From Pedobacter roseus (GTDB lineage Bacteria > Bacteroidota > Bacteroidia > Sphingobacteriales > Sphingobacteriaceae): a stretch of 64,000 nucleotides of DNA. This document shows positions 45,452-54,455 of the stretch, piece by piece. The DNA lies in contig NZ_CP060723.1 of the NCBI RefSeq assembly GCF_014395225.1, positions 2,418,001-2,482,000 on the forward strand, given 5' to 3'. The position numbers and the translations under genes were made by a program. The notes beneath the pieces are model-generated. The model was not told where the DNA came from. It worked only from the letters and a program-made list of their open reading frames with translations, and did not search any database. Position 1 is the first letter of the stretch. Each line of letters starts with the position of its first letter.

Positions 45452-45545
45452 CGCGTTAGGGATTGTAAGGGTTCAGTACCGATATTTCATCGGTACCGGA
45501 GCGAAGCGGAGCCCTGAAAAGCCCGACCCTTGGGTAACGCCCAAA
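45452..45545. repeat. Multi-branched structured repeat (class E)
   Basis: Nested complementary pairs: GCGTTA / TAACGC outside, AAGGGT / ACCCTT next, TTCAG / CTGAA inside, and the tip hairpin TACCGATATTTCATCGGTA followed by GGAGCGAAGCGGAGCC. About 94 bases between the GH78-like gene and the end of the minus-strand IclR gene. It may be a mobile palindromic repeat, a structured RNA or a convergent terminator. Confidence 0.6.
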
Positions 45546-45615
45546 TCAGCTTGCAATTTTCAGTTTACGGTTACATCAATTATTAGAAAGCCAAAGTCCT
45601 TCTAGGGGTTAGGGC

Positions 45616-46389
45616 CTAAACCCCAATCCTTTGCTCAATTTTCTTAACGCATTTCTGCGCTTCGGCCAGTATCACATCATTTTCGATCGCCTGATCTACA
45701 TTAATCGCGTTTAACATCGAAATGGTTAAACAGGCTATGATTCCATTATTGCCGTTAATGCCAATTGGTACCGAAAGATCGGTTACACCCGAAACCGAAT
45801 CACTGTTTTTGAAGTATGAACCCGTTTGCTGGATATCTTCTAATGAACTTAAAAAATCTTCTTGCTGGGTTTTAGGGTATTTTTTAAAAATAACGTTGTT
45901 TTTTAAGGTGGTATTCCGCTCGTCCTCCTGCATGTAAGCCAATAAAACTTTCCCTGATGCGGTTAAAGGCAATGGGAATAAGTTTCCTTCTTCAATAGAA
46001 AGTGCAATCGGCCCCGGACTTTTAGCATGAATAATCACCATTACCTGGTTCATGTACAAAATACTCAAATGGCAGGACTGACGGATCGTATTGGCAAGTT
46101 CTTCCAACGGAAATTGTGCAGCTTTGCGCAACTCATCAATAGGTGAGTGCCTGTGCGAAAGGTAAAAAAGCTTCAGTGATAGCCTGTATTTGCCCGAAAC
46201 CTCATCGCGCAGGATGTACCCACGGCTTTCCAAGCTCATTAACATCCGGTAAATTTCGTTCGGTGTTTTCTCAATACCGATTGCAATTTCGGTTTGCGAC
46301 AGTGGGATAGATTGTGCAGATAAATACTCCAGTATATCAAGTCCCTTATCTAAAGCAGGGGCCTGGTACTTCGATTCCTTTTCGTTCAT
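45616..46389 (-). CDS. IclR-family transcriptional regulator
   Basis: 257 residues, cytoplasmic. Winged helix-turn-helix at the N-terminus (ALDKGLDILEYLSAQ, LSQTEIAIGIEKTPNEIYRMLMSLESRGYI) and a GAF-like effector domain in the C-terminal two thirds (HLSILYMNQVMVIIHAKSPG, LPLTASGKVLLAYM, DLSVPIGINGNNGIIACLTIS). IclR proteins bind small acids or sugar acids and usually regulate adjacent catabolic genes. It is divergent from the operon starting at 46659, which continues toward the CoA-transferase module, so these are its likely targets (inference). Confidence 0.92.
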   Translation of the reverse strand: MNEKESKYQAPALDKGLDILEYLSAQSIPLSQTEIAIGIEKTPNEIYRMLMSLESRGYILRDEVSGKYRLSLKLFYLSHRHSPIDELRKAAQFPLEELANTIRQSCHLSILYMNQVMVIIHAKSPGPIALSIEEGNLFPLPLTASGKVLLAYMQEDERNTTLKNNVIFKKYPKTQQEDFLSSLEDIQQTGSYFKNSDSVSGVTDLSVPIGINGNNGIIACLTISMLNAINVDQAIENDVILAEAQKCVKKIEQRIGV

Positions 46390-46493
46390 ACAGGTTTAAA
46401 TTTGGCTGTAGCGTAATTTTTACAATTTCAAACATACAAAATGCTTTCCTATTTATCGAGGGGAAGATTTTGTAATTTAAATACTAATATATG

Positions 46494-46531
46494 TTTTCAT
46501 ATTTAAAAAAAACATTTATATTTGAATTGAC
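46494..46531 (+). promoter_or_regulatory. Putative promoter of GH78-B operon (shared block P3)
   Basis: TTTTCATATTTAAAAAAAAC then ATTTATATTTGAATTG. TATATTTG at 46517-46524 is an exact TAnnTTTG -7 element and TTTT at 46494-46497 sits where the -33 TTTG is expected (19 bp spacing). It closely resembles P1 and P2. It predicts a leader of about 130 nt. Confidence 0.65.
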
Positions 46532-46658
46532 GCTGTTTTATTAATCAAATCATCCCAAAAATCGATTATTAATAAGATTAAGGTATCAATTAACCATTTA
46601 TAAACCAAAATTAACCATTGCTTTTGCGTAAAAATTCCGCAATGCTAACCAAAGGATA

Positions 46659-49418
46659 ATGAGCAGATTTCTGATTTTTTCTTGGCTTTATCTCTTTAGC
46701 ATTCCGCTTTTTGCGCAGGATATAAAGGTGATGGATCTGACTTGTGCTTACAGAAATAATCCGATCGGTATCGATTTACACAATCCTAATTTAAGCTGGA
46801 AATTACAGTCATCCAGGCACAACGTAATGCAAGTGGCTTACCAGATTTTGGTATCTGCAAATGCCGCAAACTTAAAAAGGAACATTGGTGAAATTTGGGA
46901 CACTAAAAAGGTAAATTCAGGGCAGTCTATCCAGGTTAGCTATCAGGGAGCCAATCTTTTATCAAGCAAAACCTATTATTGGAAAGTACGCGTTTGGGAC
47001 AATTCCGGAAATGAATCTGCATGGAGTAGCCCCGCTTTTTGGCAAATGGGTTTATTGAGCACATCCGATTGGAAAGGGGCCAGGTGGATTGCTTATGAGA
47101 AGCTTGCTGATTCGAATGTAAATGTACTCCCAACCGATGGGAAAAAAGATAAATACAACGCCAATAACATTTTACCGATGTTTCGCAAAGCTTTTGCAGT
47201 AACTAAAACCATAAAAAAGGCAACGGCTTTTATTTCTGGCTTGGGTCATTTTGAAATGAGTTTAAATGGCGAAAAAGTTGGCGATGATTTTCTGGCACCA
47301 GGCTGGACAAAGTACGATAAAGAAGCTTTATATGTAACCTACAACATTACCAAACAGCTTAGAAAGGGTGAAAATGCCATTGGCGTAATGCTGGGCAATG
47401 GCTTTTATTACATTCCACCGGTTAAGGAGAGATACAGAAAATTAAAGGTGGCTTTTGGTTATCCTAAAATGATCTGTCGATTGTTGGTCGAATATACTGA
47501 TGGAACCACTACAAACATCATCAGCGATCAACGCTGGAAAACATCCCCGTCGCCGGTTACTTTTTCGAGCATTTACGGAGGCGAGGATTATAATGCCAAC
47601 CTGGAACAAAAAGGCTGGAATTTAACCGGCTTTAATGATAAAAACTGGAAAGCTGCCTTATTGGTTGATGGACCGAAGCTGAATGCGCAAAAAGAAGAAC
47701 CTGTTAAAATTTTTGAAAACTTCTCCGCTCAGAATATTACTGCTGTAGCCAATAACGAATGGGTTTATGATATGGGGCAAAATGCTTCTGCCATTATAGA
47801 GCTAAAAATAAATGGCAAAAAAGGCGATACCATCCGCATTACACCTGCCGAATTGTTGAAAGCTGACGGTTCTGTTACGCAAAAAAATATCGGTGGCCCA
47901 TCTTATTTCACTTACATTTTAAAAGGCGGTGGTTTAGAAACCTGGCGACCAAAATTCTTTTATACCGGGTTTCGTTACCTGCAGGTTAAAGGAGCTGTCC
48001 CGGCAGGAAAAGAAAATGCACACGGCAAAGCTATTATTGAAGATTTAAAAGCTTTACACATTAGAAATGCAGCCGAAAAGGTTGGTAATTTCTCCTCTTC
48101 GAACGATTTATTCAATAAAGCCTACAGTCTGATCGATTGGTCGATCAGGAGCAACATGGTGAGCGTATTTACCGATTGTCCGCACCGCGAAAAATTAGGC
48201 TGGTTAGAAGAACTGCACTTAATGGGCAGCTCTGTACGCTACAATTATAATGCTGCGCCGCTTTTCAAAAAAGCATTGCAGGACATGAAAAACTCGCAGT
48301 TAGCCAGTGGTTTGATCCCGGAAATTGCGCCTGAATATGTGAAATTTGAATGGGGCGGAGATATGTTCCGCGATTCGCCGGAATGGGGCAGTAGCGGCAT
48401 TTTAATGCCATGGTACCTGTATCAATGGTATGGTGATAAACAGGCTATGGCTGATTATTACCCAATGATGCAGCGCTACATTAATTATTTAGGAACCAAA
48501 GCAAATAAACATATTCTATCGCAGGGTTTGGGCGATTGGTACGATTTAGGACCTAAACCGCCGGGCGTTTCGCAACTGACCCCAATGGGCGTTACCGGAA
48601 CGGCAATTTACCACTATGATTTAAAAATATTAGCGAAAATGGCCACACTTTTGGGTAAAAAAGCGGATGCCATAACTTATTCCAAACTTGCTGCAGAGGT
48701 GAGAAAAGCATTCAACAACCAATTTTTTGATGCTAAAACCAAGCAATATGCAACAGGTTCGCAGGCTGCAAATGCCATGGCCATTTATATGGGTTTGGTC
48801 GAAGAAGAGGATAAGAAAGCAGTAATCGACAACCTGGTTAAAGATATCCGCGACAGGAAAAACAGTTTAACTGCAGGCGATATAGGTTACCGTTATGTGC
48901 TTCGTGTTTTGGAAGATGCAGACCGATCGGATGTGATTTTTGACATGAACAGCCGTTCGGATGTACCAGGTTACGGTATGCAGATCGCCAAAGGTGCTAC
49001 TGCTTTAACGGAATCATGGGCTGCTTTACCAACGGTTTCCAACAATCATTTTATGTTGGGTCATTTAATGGAATGGTTATACAGCGGTGTTGGCGGAATC
49101 CGCCAAGAAGAAAATTCGGTTGCTTTCAATCAAATTAAAATAGAACCAGAAGTAGTGGGTGATTTAACTTCAGCCAATGTAAACTACAATTCACCTTTTG
49201 GCAAAATATCAAGCAAATGGGAGAAAACAGATAAAAATTTCACACTGGAAGTTAATATTCCGGTAAATACCAGGGCTGTAGTTTATTTTCCGGCATTGCC
49301 AAAAGTTGAACTTTTAGAACAAAATCATGCATCATTTACTAATGCAGGGATGGAAAACGGCAAAACTAAAGTTGCCATAGGTTCAGGCTATTACAAATTT
49401 AATTTAAAGTACAAATGA
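46659..49418 (+). CDS. GH78 alpha-L-rhamnosidase B
   Basis: 919 residues, signal peptide ending LFAQ. Full GH78 layout with N-terminal RNNPIGIDLHNPNLSWKL, rhamnosidase N domain (SLNGEKVGDDFLAPGWTKYD), (alpha/alpha)6 barrel and C-terminal sandwich. The catalytic loop is DCPHREKLGWLEELHLMG with candidate general acid Glu511. Related to but clearly distinct from the GH78 at 29995. It is the first gene of an operon divergent from IclR; the next gene overlaps its stop by 4 bp. Hydrolysis of terminal alpha-L-rhamnose in the periplasm is expected. Confidence 0.94.
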   Translation: MSRFLIFSWLYLFSIPLFAQDIKVMDLTCAYRNNPIGIDLHNPNLSWKLQSSRHNVMQVAYQILVSANAANLKRNIGEIWDTKKVNSGQSIQVSYQGANLLSSKTYYWKVRVWDNSGNESAWSSPAFWQMGLLSTSDWKGARWIAYEKLADSNVNVLPTDGKKDKYNANNILPMFRKAFAVTKTIKKATAFISGLGHFEMSLNGEKVGDDFLAPGWTKYDKEALYVTYNITKQLRKGENAIGVMLGNGFYYIPPVKERYRKLKVAFGYPKMICRLLVEYTDGTTTNIISDQRWKTSPSPVTFSSIYGGEDYNANLEQKGWNLTGFNDKNWKAALLVDGPKLNAQKEEPVKIFENFSAQNITAVANNEWVYDMGQNASAIIELKINGKKGDTIRITPAELLKADGSVTQKNIGGPSYFTYILKGGGLETWRPKFFYTGFRYLQVKGAVPAGKENAHGKAIIEDLKALHIRNAAEKVGNFSSSNDLFNKAYSLIDWSIRSNMVSVFTDCPHREKLGWLEELHLMGSSVRYNYNAAPLFKKALQDMKNSQLASGLIPEIAPEYVKFEWGGDMFRDSPEWGSSGILMPWYLYQWYGDKQAMADYYPMMQRYINYLGTKANKHILSQGLGDWYDLGPKPPGVSQLTPMGVTGTAIYHYDLKILAKMATLLGKKADAITYSKLAAEVRKAFNNQFFDAKTKQYATGSQAANAMAIYMGLVEEEDKKAVIDNLVKDIRDRKNSLTAGDIGYRYVLRVLEDADRSDVIFDMNSRSDVPGYGMQIAKGATALTESWAALPTVSNNHFMLGHLMEWLYSGVGGIRQEENSVAFNQIKIEPEVVGDLTSANVNYNSPFGKISSKWEKTDKNFTLEVNIPVNTRAVVYFPALPKVELLEQNHASFTNAGMENGKTKVAIGSGYYKFNLKYK

Positions 49419-50527
49419 GAAAGATAAGCATCATGATTCTCCTTTTTGTTTGGGCTTTTAAATCAAGCGCACAGCAAAATCAAGCCATCTCTCCGGCAGA
49501 GATGGAAAAGATTTACCAGAAAGTTAAAACACCTTACAAATATGGCTTGGTAATGGTTCCTGAGGATAAAGACCATAAAATGGATTGTCCGACTGTGTTT
49601 AAAAAAGGTAAAGATTGGTACATGACTTACCTCATTTTTAGCGGTCGCGGTTATGAAACCTGGCTGGCAAAAAGCAAAGACCTGTTGCACTGGGAAAACC
49701 AGGGAAAACTGATGTCTTTTGCTGATGCAGGCAACTGGGACGATAACCAAAAGGCCGGCTACAATGCTTTGCTTGATATAAAATGGGGCGGAAGTTATGG
49801 CGTAAATCAATTTGATGGCAAATACTGGATGTCGTATTTCGGGGGAAAAGAAAAAGGTTATGAAGTGGAGCCCTTATCCATCGGTATGGCCTATACCAAA
49901 AAACATCCTTCGGTTGTGCAGGAGTGGAGCCGGTTAGATAAGCCTGTTTTAAGTTCATTGGATAAAGATGCGCGCTGGTGGGAAAATCGTAATAAACTTT
50001 TTAAAAGCACAGTAATTGAAGATCAGAAAAGGTTAACCGGCCATCGCTTTGTGATGTATTATAATGCTGTGGGCGATTCGTTAATAAACAATAAAAAAAC
50101 ACGCTGGTACGAACGGATCGGCATGGCAGTTTCTGATGACATGGTTCATTGGCAGCGATTTAATAAAAATCCTGTCGTTCATCATCCTGTCGGCATCACA
50201 GGAGATGCTGTATTACAGCAGATTGGCAACACCTATATTATGTTTTACTTTGGAGCTTTCTGGCAGGATAGAAAGGCATCTTTCAACCGTTTCGCGGCTT
50301 CAAAAGACCTTATAAACTGGACCGATTGGACAGGAGATAACCTGATTGAATCTTCGGAAAAATACGATGAACTGTACGCACATAAATCATTTGTTTTAAA
50401 GTATAAAGGTGTGGTTTACCATTTTTATTGTGCGGTAAACAAACAGGACCAGCGTGGAATTGCAGTAGCAACTTCGAAAGATTTAGGTAAAAGTAAGTTG
50501 GATTTTGTAAGTGAAACAAAGAAATAA
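49415..50527 (+). CDS. Secreted five-bladed propeller glycosidase (GH43/clan F-like)
   Basis: 370 residues, signal peptide ending SSAQ. Propeller features are KMDCPTVFKKGKDWYMTYL with Asp57 as candidate base, LAKSKDLLHWENQGKL, AVSDDMVHWQRF and FAASKDLINWTDW, which are typical blades of GH43/GH32-like enzymes. The position of the family acid is not obvious (GITGDAVLQQIGNTYIMFYF offers Asp where Glu is usual), so assignment to a precise family is open. It overlaps the GH78 stop by ATGA and is 1 bp from the next GH2, so the three are one translational unit; a side-chain exo-glycosidase of rhamnogalacturonan is plausible. Confidence 0.72.
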   Translation: MRKISIMILLFVWAFKSSAQQNQAISPAEMEKIYQKVKTPYKYGLVMVPEDKDHKMDCPTVFKKGKDWYMTYLIFSGRGYETWLAKSKDLLHWENQGKLMSFADAGNWDDNQKAGYNALLDIKWGGSYGVNQFDGKYWMSYFGGKEKGYEVEPLSIGMAYTKKHPSVVQEWSRLDKPVLSSLDKDARWWENRNKLFKSTVIEDQKRLTGHRFVMYYNAVGDSLINNKKTRWYERIGMAVSDDMVHWQRFNKNPVVHHPVGITGDAVLQQIGNTYIMFYFGAFWQDRKASFNRFAASKDLINWTDWTGDNLIESSEKYDELYAHKSFVLKYKGVVYHFYCAVNKQDQRGIAVATSKDLGKSKLDFVSETKK

Positions 50528-50528
50528 C

Positions 50529-53147
50529 ATGAAGATAACTCAATTTACATATTGGATTTTTGTGCTGAATATTTTCGCATTATTTACATCACTTCATTGC
50601 GAAGCAAAACATCCGTCGATCGTCATTTCGACTGAAGCGAAGTCCCGAATATTCGGGAGAGAAATCTATAATACTGGCATAAATAAACATTACACAGATT
50701 TCTCCACTGCGGTCGAAATGACGGCCACGCCGGAACCCCGCATCAGAAACAGCTTCAACAAAGATTGGAAATTCTTTTTAGGGGACGAACCAAATGCAAA
50801 ATCTCAAGCATATAACGATCTTAAATGGCGAAAATTAACCTTGCCTCACGATTGGAGCATTGAAGAGAAATTCGATGAGAAAAACCCTGCAAAACCCGAA
50901 GGGGGCGGTTTACCTACCGGAATTGGTTGGTACAGAAAAGAATTTATTGCTCCTGCCAATTTTAAGGATAGATTAATAACTGTCGAATTTGATGGCGTGT
51001 ATAAAAACAGTGAGGTTTGGGTAAACGGAGAATATTTGGGCAAAAGACCTTATGGTTACAGTTCATTTTCTTACGAAATCAGCAAATTCCTGAAATCTGG
51101 AAAAAATATCATTGCTGTTAAGGTTGATAATTCAGCCCAACCCGATTCACGCTGGTATTCAGGCTCAGGCATTTATAGAAACGTTTGGTTAACATCTACG
51201 GCCAAAGTATCAATAAGCCAACATGGCCTTTTTGTTGAATCGGGTTTTGTAAGTGGCGATTTCGGAGAATCAACAGATGGTGGGACTTTAAAGCCCGGGC
51301 AAAAAGTAGGCTACATAGAACCTCACGTTAGTTTTATAAATAAATCATCAGATAAAACCAAAAAGTACAAGATTGAATTTTCGATAATAAACAGGGAGGG
51401 AAAACAGGTTTTAAAGCACCTTTTGGAAGAAGATATAATCGAAGATAATACTGGTAAAGGTGTTTCTAGCCTGCTGATCAGTCAGCCAGAAATATGGTCA
51501 GTAGAAAGGCCTTATTTATACACCTTAGTGGCTAAAATCATTGATTCGGAAAATAAAATTATAGATGAACAAAGTACAACTTTTGGGATCCGGAGATTCA
51601 ATTTTGATGCGATAAAGGGTTTCTCCTTAAATGGAAAACCGATGAAAATTTTGGGTGTTTGCCTGCATCACGATTTAGGTGCTTTAGGCGCTGCAGTGAA
51701 TGTCCGTGCGATAGAACGCCAACTCGAAATTATGAAGAAAATGGGTGTAAATGCCATCCGTACCGCTCATAATCCACCGGCACCTGAGTTTTTAGATTTA
51801 TGCGATAAAATGGGCTTTTTAGTCATGGATGAAGCTTTTGATATGTGGGCGAAGAAAAAAAACAAAAATGATTATCACCTGAATTTTCCTGAATGGCATA
51901 AAGCTGACCTGGAAGATATGGTTAAACGCGACCGTAATCATCCATCCATTATCCTTTGGAGCATCGGCAACGAAATCCGTGAGCAGTTTGACAGTACAGG
52001 TATTGCGATAACAAAAGAGTTGGTCAAAATCGTTAAAAACCTGGATAACACCCGACCGGTAATTTCAGCGCTGACGGAAACAAAGGCAGAAAAGAATTTT
52101 ATCTATCAGGCCAAGGCGCTTGATATTTATGGCTTAAATTATAACCATAAACTTTATCAGGATTTCCCGAAAAATTATCCTGGCGTTAAATTTTTAGCTA
52201 CTGAAACCACCTCAGCACTTGAAACAAGGGGATTTTATGATACTGCAGATACCATCCGCCGTTGGCCGAAAGATGGTAAAACCAAATTCACAGCAGGTAA
52301 TAAAGAATGGTCGGCATCTGCTTACGATAACGTTTCGGCTTACTGGGGTTCAACACATGAAGAAACGTGGAAGGAAGCTAAAAAATATGATCATGTGTCT
52401 GGTTTATTTGTTTGGACGGGTTTTGATTACCTGGGCGAACCTTTACCTTACCCATGGCCGGCCAGAAGTTCTTATTTCGGAATTGTTGATTTAGCAGGTT
52501 TTCCGAAAGATTCCTATTACATGTATCAAAGCGAGTGGACTAATAAACCCGTGTTACATATTTTACCTCACTGGAATTGGGAAAAGGGCAAATCCGTTGA
52601 AGTTTGGGCTTATTACAACAATGCCGATGAAGTAGAACTGTACCTCAACGGAAAATCATTGGGTAAAAAATCTAAGCAAGGAGATGATCTCCACGTACTT
52701 TGGAACGTAAATTTCGAACCGGGGATATTAAAAGCAGTTTCACGTAAAAACGGGAAAGAAGTATTGGTCCGTGAGGTAAAAACTGCCGGAGCACCTGCCA
52801 AAATAGAATTGATTGCCGATAGAAAAAACATTAAAGCCGATGGCAAGGATTTATCATTCATTACCGTCCGCATTTTGGATGCAACAGGAAATGTGGTTCC
52901 CAACGCCGATAACTTAGTCGATTTTAAAGTAGAAGGAAATGGCTTTATTGCAGGTGTTGACAATGGATTTCAAGCCAGTTTAGAACCTTTTAAAGCGAAT
53001 TACCGCAAAGCATTTCATGGTTTGTGTTTAACCATACTACAATCAACAGAAAAAACAGGAACTATTAAGTTGAGGGCAACATCAAATGGTTTGTCGCCTT
53101 CGTCGATTACAATTAATACGGCTAAGCAAATAAAAAGAAAACAATAA
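50529..53147 (+). CDS. GH2-family beta-glycosidase B with repeat-encoded N-terminal insertion
   Basis: 872 residues from the ATG at 50529, 1 bp after the preceding stop. A signal-like hydrophobic segment (about 5-23) precedes residues 29-66, encoded by a palindromic repeat read in frame; normal GH2 sequence starts at about 70 (RIRNSFNKDWKFFLGDE). The jelly roll, Ig-like domain and TIM barrel follow, with acid/base Glu482 (SIGNEIRE) and nucleophile Glu559 (LATETTS). The C-terminus has DUF4982-like and invasin-like Ig domains (LHVLWNVNFEPGILKAV, IKADGKDLSFITVRILD). Beta-galactosidase or beta-glucuronidase activity is possible. The linker should be tolerated because it lies before the folded part, but its effect on export is unclear. 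Confidence 0.87.
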   Translation: MKITQFTYWIFVLNIFALFTSLHCEAKHPSIVISTEAKSRIFGREIYNTGINKHYTDFSTAVEMTATPEPRIRNSFNKDWKFFLGDEPNAKSQAYNDLKWRKLTLPHDWSIEEKFDEKNPAKPEGGGLPTGIGWYRKEFIAPANFKDRLITVEFDGVYKNSEVWVNGEYLGKRPYGYSSFSYEISKFLKSGKNIIAVKVDNSAQPDSRWYSGSGIYRNVWLTSTAKVSISQHGLFVESGFVSGDFGESTDGGTLKPGQKVGYIEPHVSFINKSSDKTKKYKIEFSIINREGKQVLKHLLEEDIIEDNTGKGVSSLLISQPEIWSVERPYLYTLVAKIIDSENKIIDEQSTTFGIRRFNFDAIKGFSLNGKPMKILGVCLHHDLGALGAAVNVRAIERQLEIMKKMGVNAIRTAHNPPAPEFLDLCDKMGFLVMDEAFDMWAKKKNKNDYHLNFPEWHKADLEDMVKRDRNHPSIILWSIGNEIREQFDSTGIAITKELVKIVKNLDNTRPVISALTETKAEKNFIYQAKALDIYGLNYNHKLYQDFPKNYPGVKFLATETTSALETRGFYDTADTIRRWPKDGKTKFTAGNKEWSASAYDNVSAYWGSTHEETWKEAKKYDHVSGLFVWTGFDYLGEPLPYPWPARSSYFGIVDLAGFPKDSYYMYQSEWTNKPVLHILPHWNWEKGKSVEVWAYYNNADEVELYLNGKSLGKKSKQGDDLHVLWNVNFEPGILKAVSRKNGKEVLVREVKTAGAPAKIELIADRKNIKADGKDLSFITVRILDATGNVVPNADNLVDFKVEGNGFIAGVDNGFQASLEPFKANYRKAFHGLCLTILQSTEKTGTIKLRATSNGLSPSSITINTAKQIKRKQ
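50620..50723. repeat. Class C repeat inserted in frame in GH2-B
   Basis: TCGTCATTTCGACTGAAGCG at the left and GCGGTCGAAATGACGG at the right, with a CCCGAATATTCGGG mini-hairpin. It has no in-frame stop and contributes about 35 residues. Confidence 0.8.
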
Positions 53148-53154
53148 AAGGCAT

Positions 53155-53273
53155 TGTCATTCTGAGGAACGAAGAATCTGCAAACGATAAAAAACAAGCT
53201 CTGCTCAGGCAGTAACTAATGTAAAGGTTCTGTAAGATAGGTCAGGGATTCTTCACTGCGTTCAGAATGACAG
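53155..53273. repeat. Class C-like repeat (TCATTCTGAGGAACGAAGAATC type)
   Basis: GTCATTCTGAGGAACGAAGA ... GATTCTTCACTGCGTTCAGAATGACA. It separates the glycosidase operon from the solute-binding-fold/CoA-transferase module. Confidence 0.75.
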
Positions 53274-53294
53274 AAAAACAAAAGAGAAAATAAA

Positions 53295-54455
53295 GTGGAA
53301 AAGATAATTAACTTAAAAGGAATAACCTGGAACCACAGTCGTGGGCTTTTGCCGATGGTGGCAACAGCACAGCGTTTTTCCGAATTACATCCCAACGTGC
53401 ACATTACCTGGGAAAAAAGAAGCCTGCAGCAGTTTGCCGATTTTTCCATTCAGGAACTGGCAGAGCGTTTTGACCTGCTGGTGATCGATCATCCATGGGC
53501 TGGTTTTGCCGCAAAAACAAAATCCATAGTGCCTTTAGATCTTTATCTTTCTGAAGATTATCTAAAAGATCAGGAAGAAAATTCCGTAGGTCAATCTTTT
53601 GAAAGTTATTTCTATAACGAACACCTCTGGGCACTACCCATAGATGCAGCAACACCAGTGGCGGCATCGCGACCGGATTTATTGGCCGAAAAAGGATTAC
53701 AATTACCTAAATCATTCGAAGATCTACTCGCATTGGCCGATAAAGGTTTAATTGCTTTTGCAGGTATTCCGATTGATGTTTTAATGAATTTTTATACACT
53801 TTGCTGCTCTTTGGGCGAAGATCCCTGCCAAAATGATTATGAAGTAATTTCAACTGAAATCGGCGTAAAAGTTTTGAAAATGTACCGCGAACTGGCATCG
53901 AAAATAGATCAAGCAAACTTCAATAGAAACCCGATTCAGGTTTATGAAGACATGACTTTAAGCGACGAAATTGCTTATTGTCCTTTTGCTTACGGGTATT
54001 CCAATTACTCGCGAAATGGTTATGCACGCAAAACCCTGCATTTTCACGACATGATTTCTTTAGATGGTAAAACCAACCTGAAAAGCACATTGGGTGGAAC
54101 AGGTTTAGCCATTTCTGCTAAATGCGAAGTTTTGGAGATTGCTGCCAAATATGTAGAATTTGTGGGATCATCTGCTTGTCAGTCTACTTTATTTTTCGAA
54201 AGTGGTGGTCAGCCGGGGCATTTATCCGCCTGGAAAAACGAAGAAGTCAACCGCCAGAGTCATAATTATTTTCAAAGTACCTTACCCGCTTTGCAAAGGG
54301 CATTTCTCCGTCCACGTTACCATGGCTCCATGTATTTTCAGGATCACGCGGGCGATGTTGTCCGCGATTATTTAATGAAAGGAGGCGATGAAATTCAGGT
54401 TTTATCGGCAATGAATGAGTTATATCTGCAATCTAAAAGTTTAGTGTTATCATGA
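53295..54455 (+). CDS. Cytoplasmic solute-binding-protein-fold protein A (no signal peptide)
   Basis: 386 residues. The fold is that of family-1 ABC sugar-binding proteins: KGITWNHSRGLLPMVATAQRF, ELHPNVHITWEKRSLQQFAD, ELAERFDLLVIDHPWAG, LWALPIDAATPVAASRPDLL, and a late SGGQPGHLSAWKNEEVN. There is no signal peptide or lipobox, and no permease or ATPase gene is present, so it is probably not part of an ABC importer. The stop overlaps the CoA-transferase start (ATGA), implying co-translation and a linked function, perhaps binding or delivering a carboxylate substrate to the transferase. That role is inference. Confidence 0.75.
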   Translation: MEKIINLKGITWNHSRGLLPMVATAQRFSELHPNVHITWEKRSLQQFADFSIQELAERFDLLVIDHPWAGFAAKTKSIVPLDLYLSEDYLKDQEENSVGQSFESYFYNEHLWALPIDAATPVAASRPDLLAEKGLQLPKSFEDLLALADKGLIAFAGIPIDVLMNFYTLCCSLGEDPCQNDYEVISTEIGVKVLKMYRELASKIDQANFNRNPIQVYEDMTLSDEIAYCPFAYGYSNYSRNGYARKTLHFHDMISLDGKTNLKSTLGGTGLAISAKCEVLEIAAKYVEFVGSSACQSTLFFESGGQPGHLSAWKNEEVNRQSHNYFQSTLPALQRAFLRPRYHGSMYFQDHAGDVVRDYLMKGGDEIQVLSAMNELYLQSKSLVLS

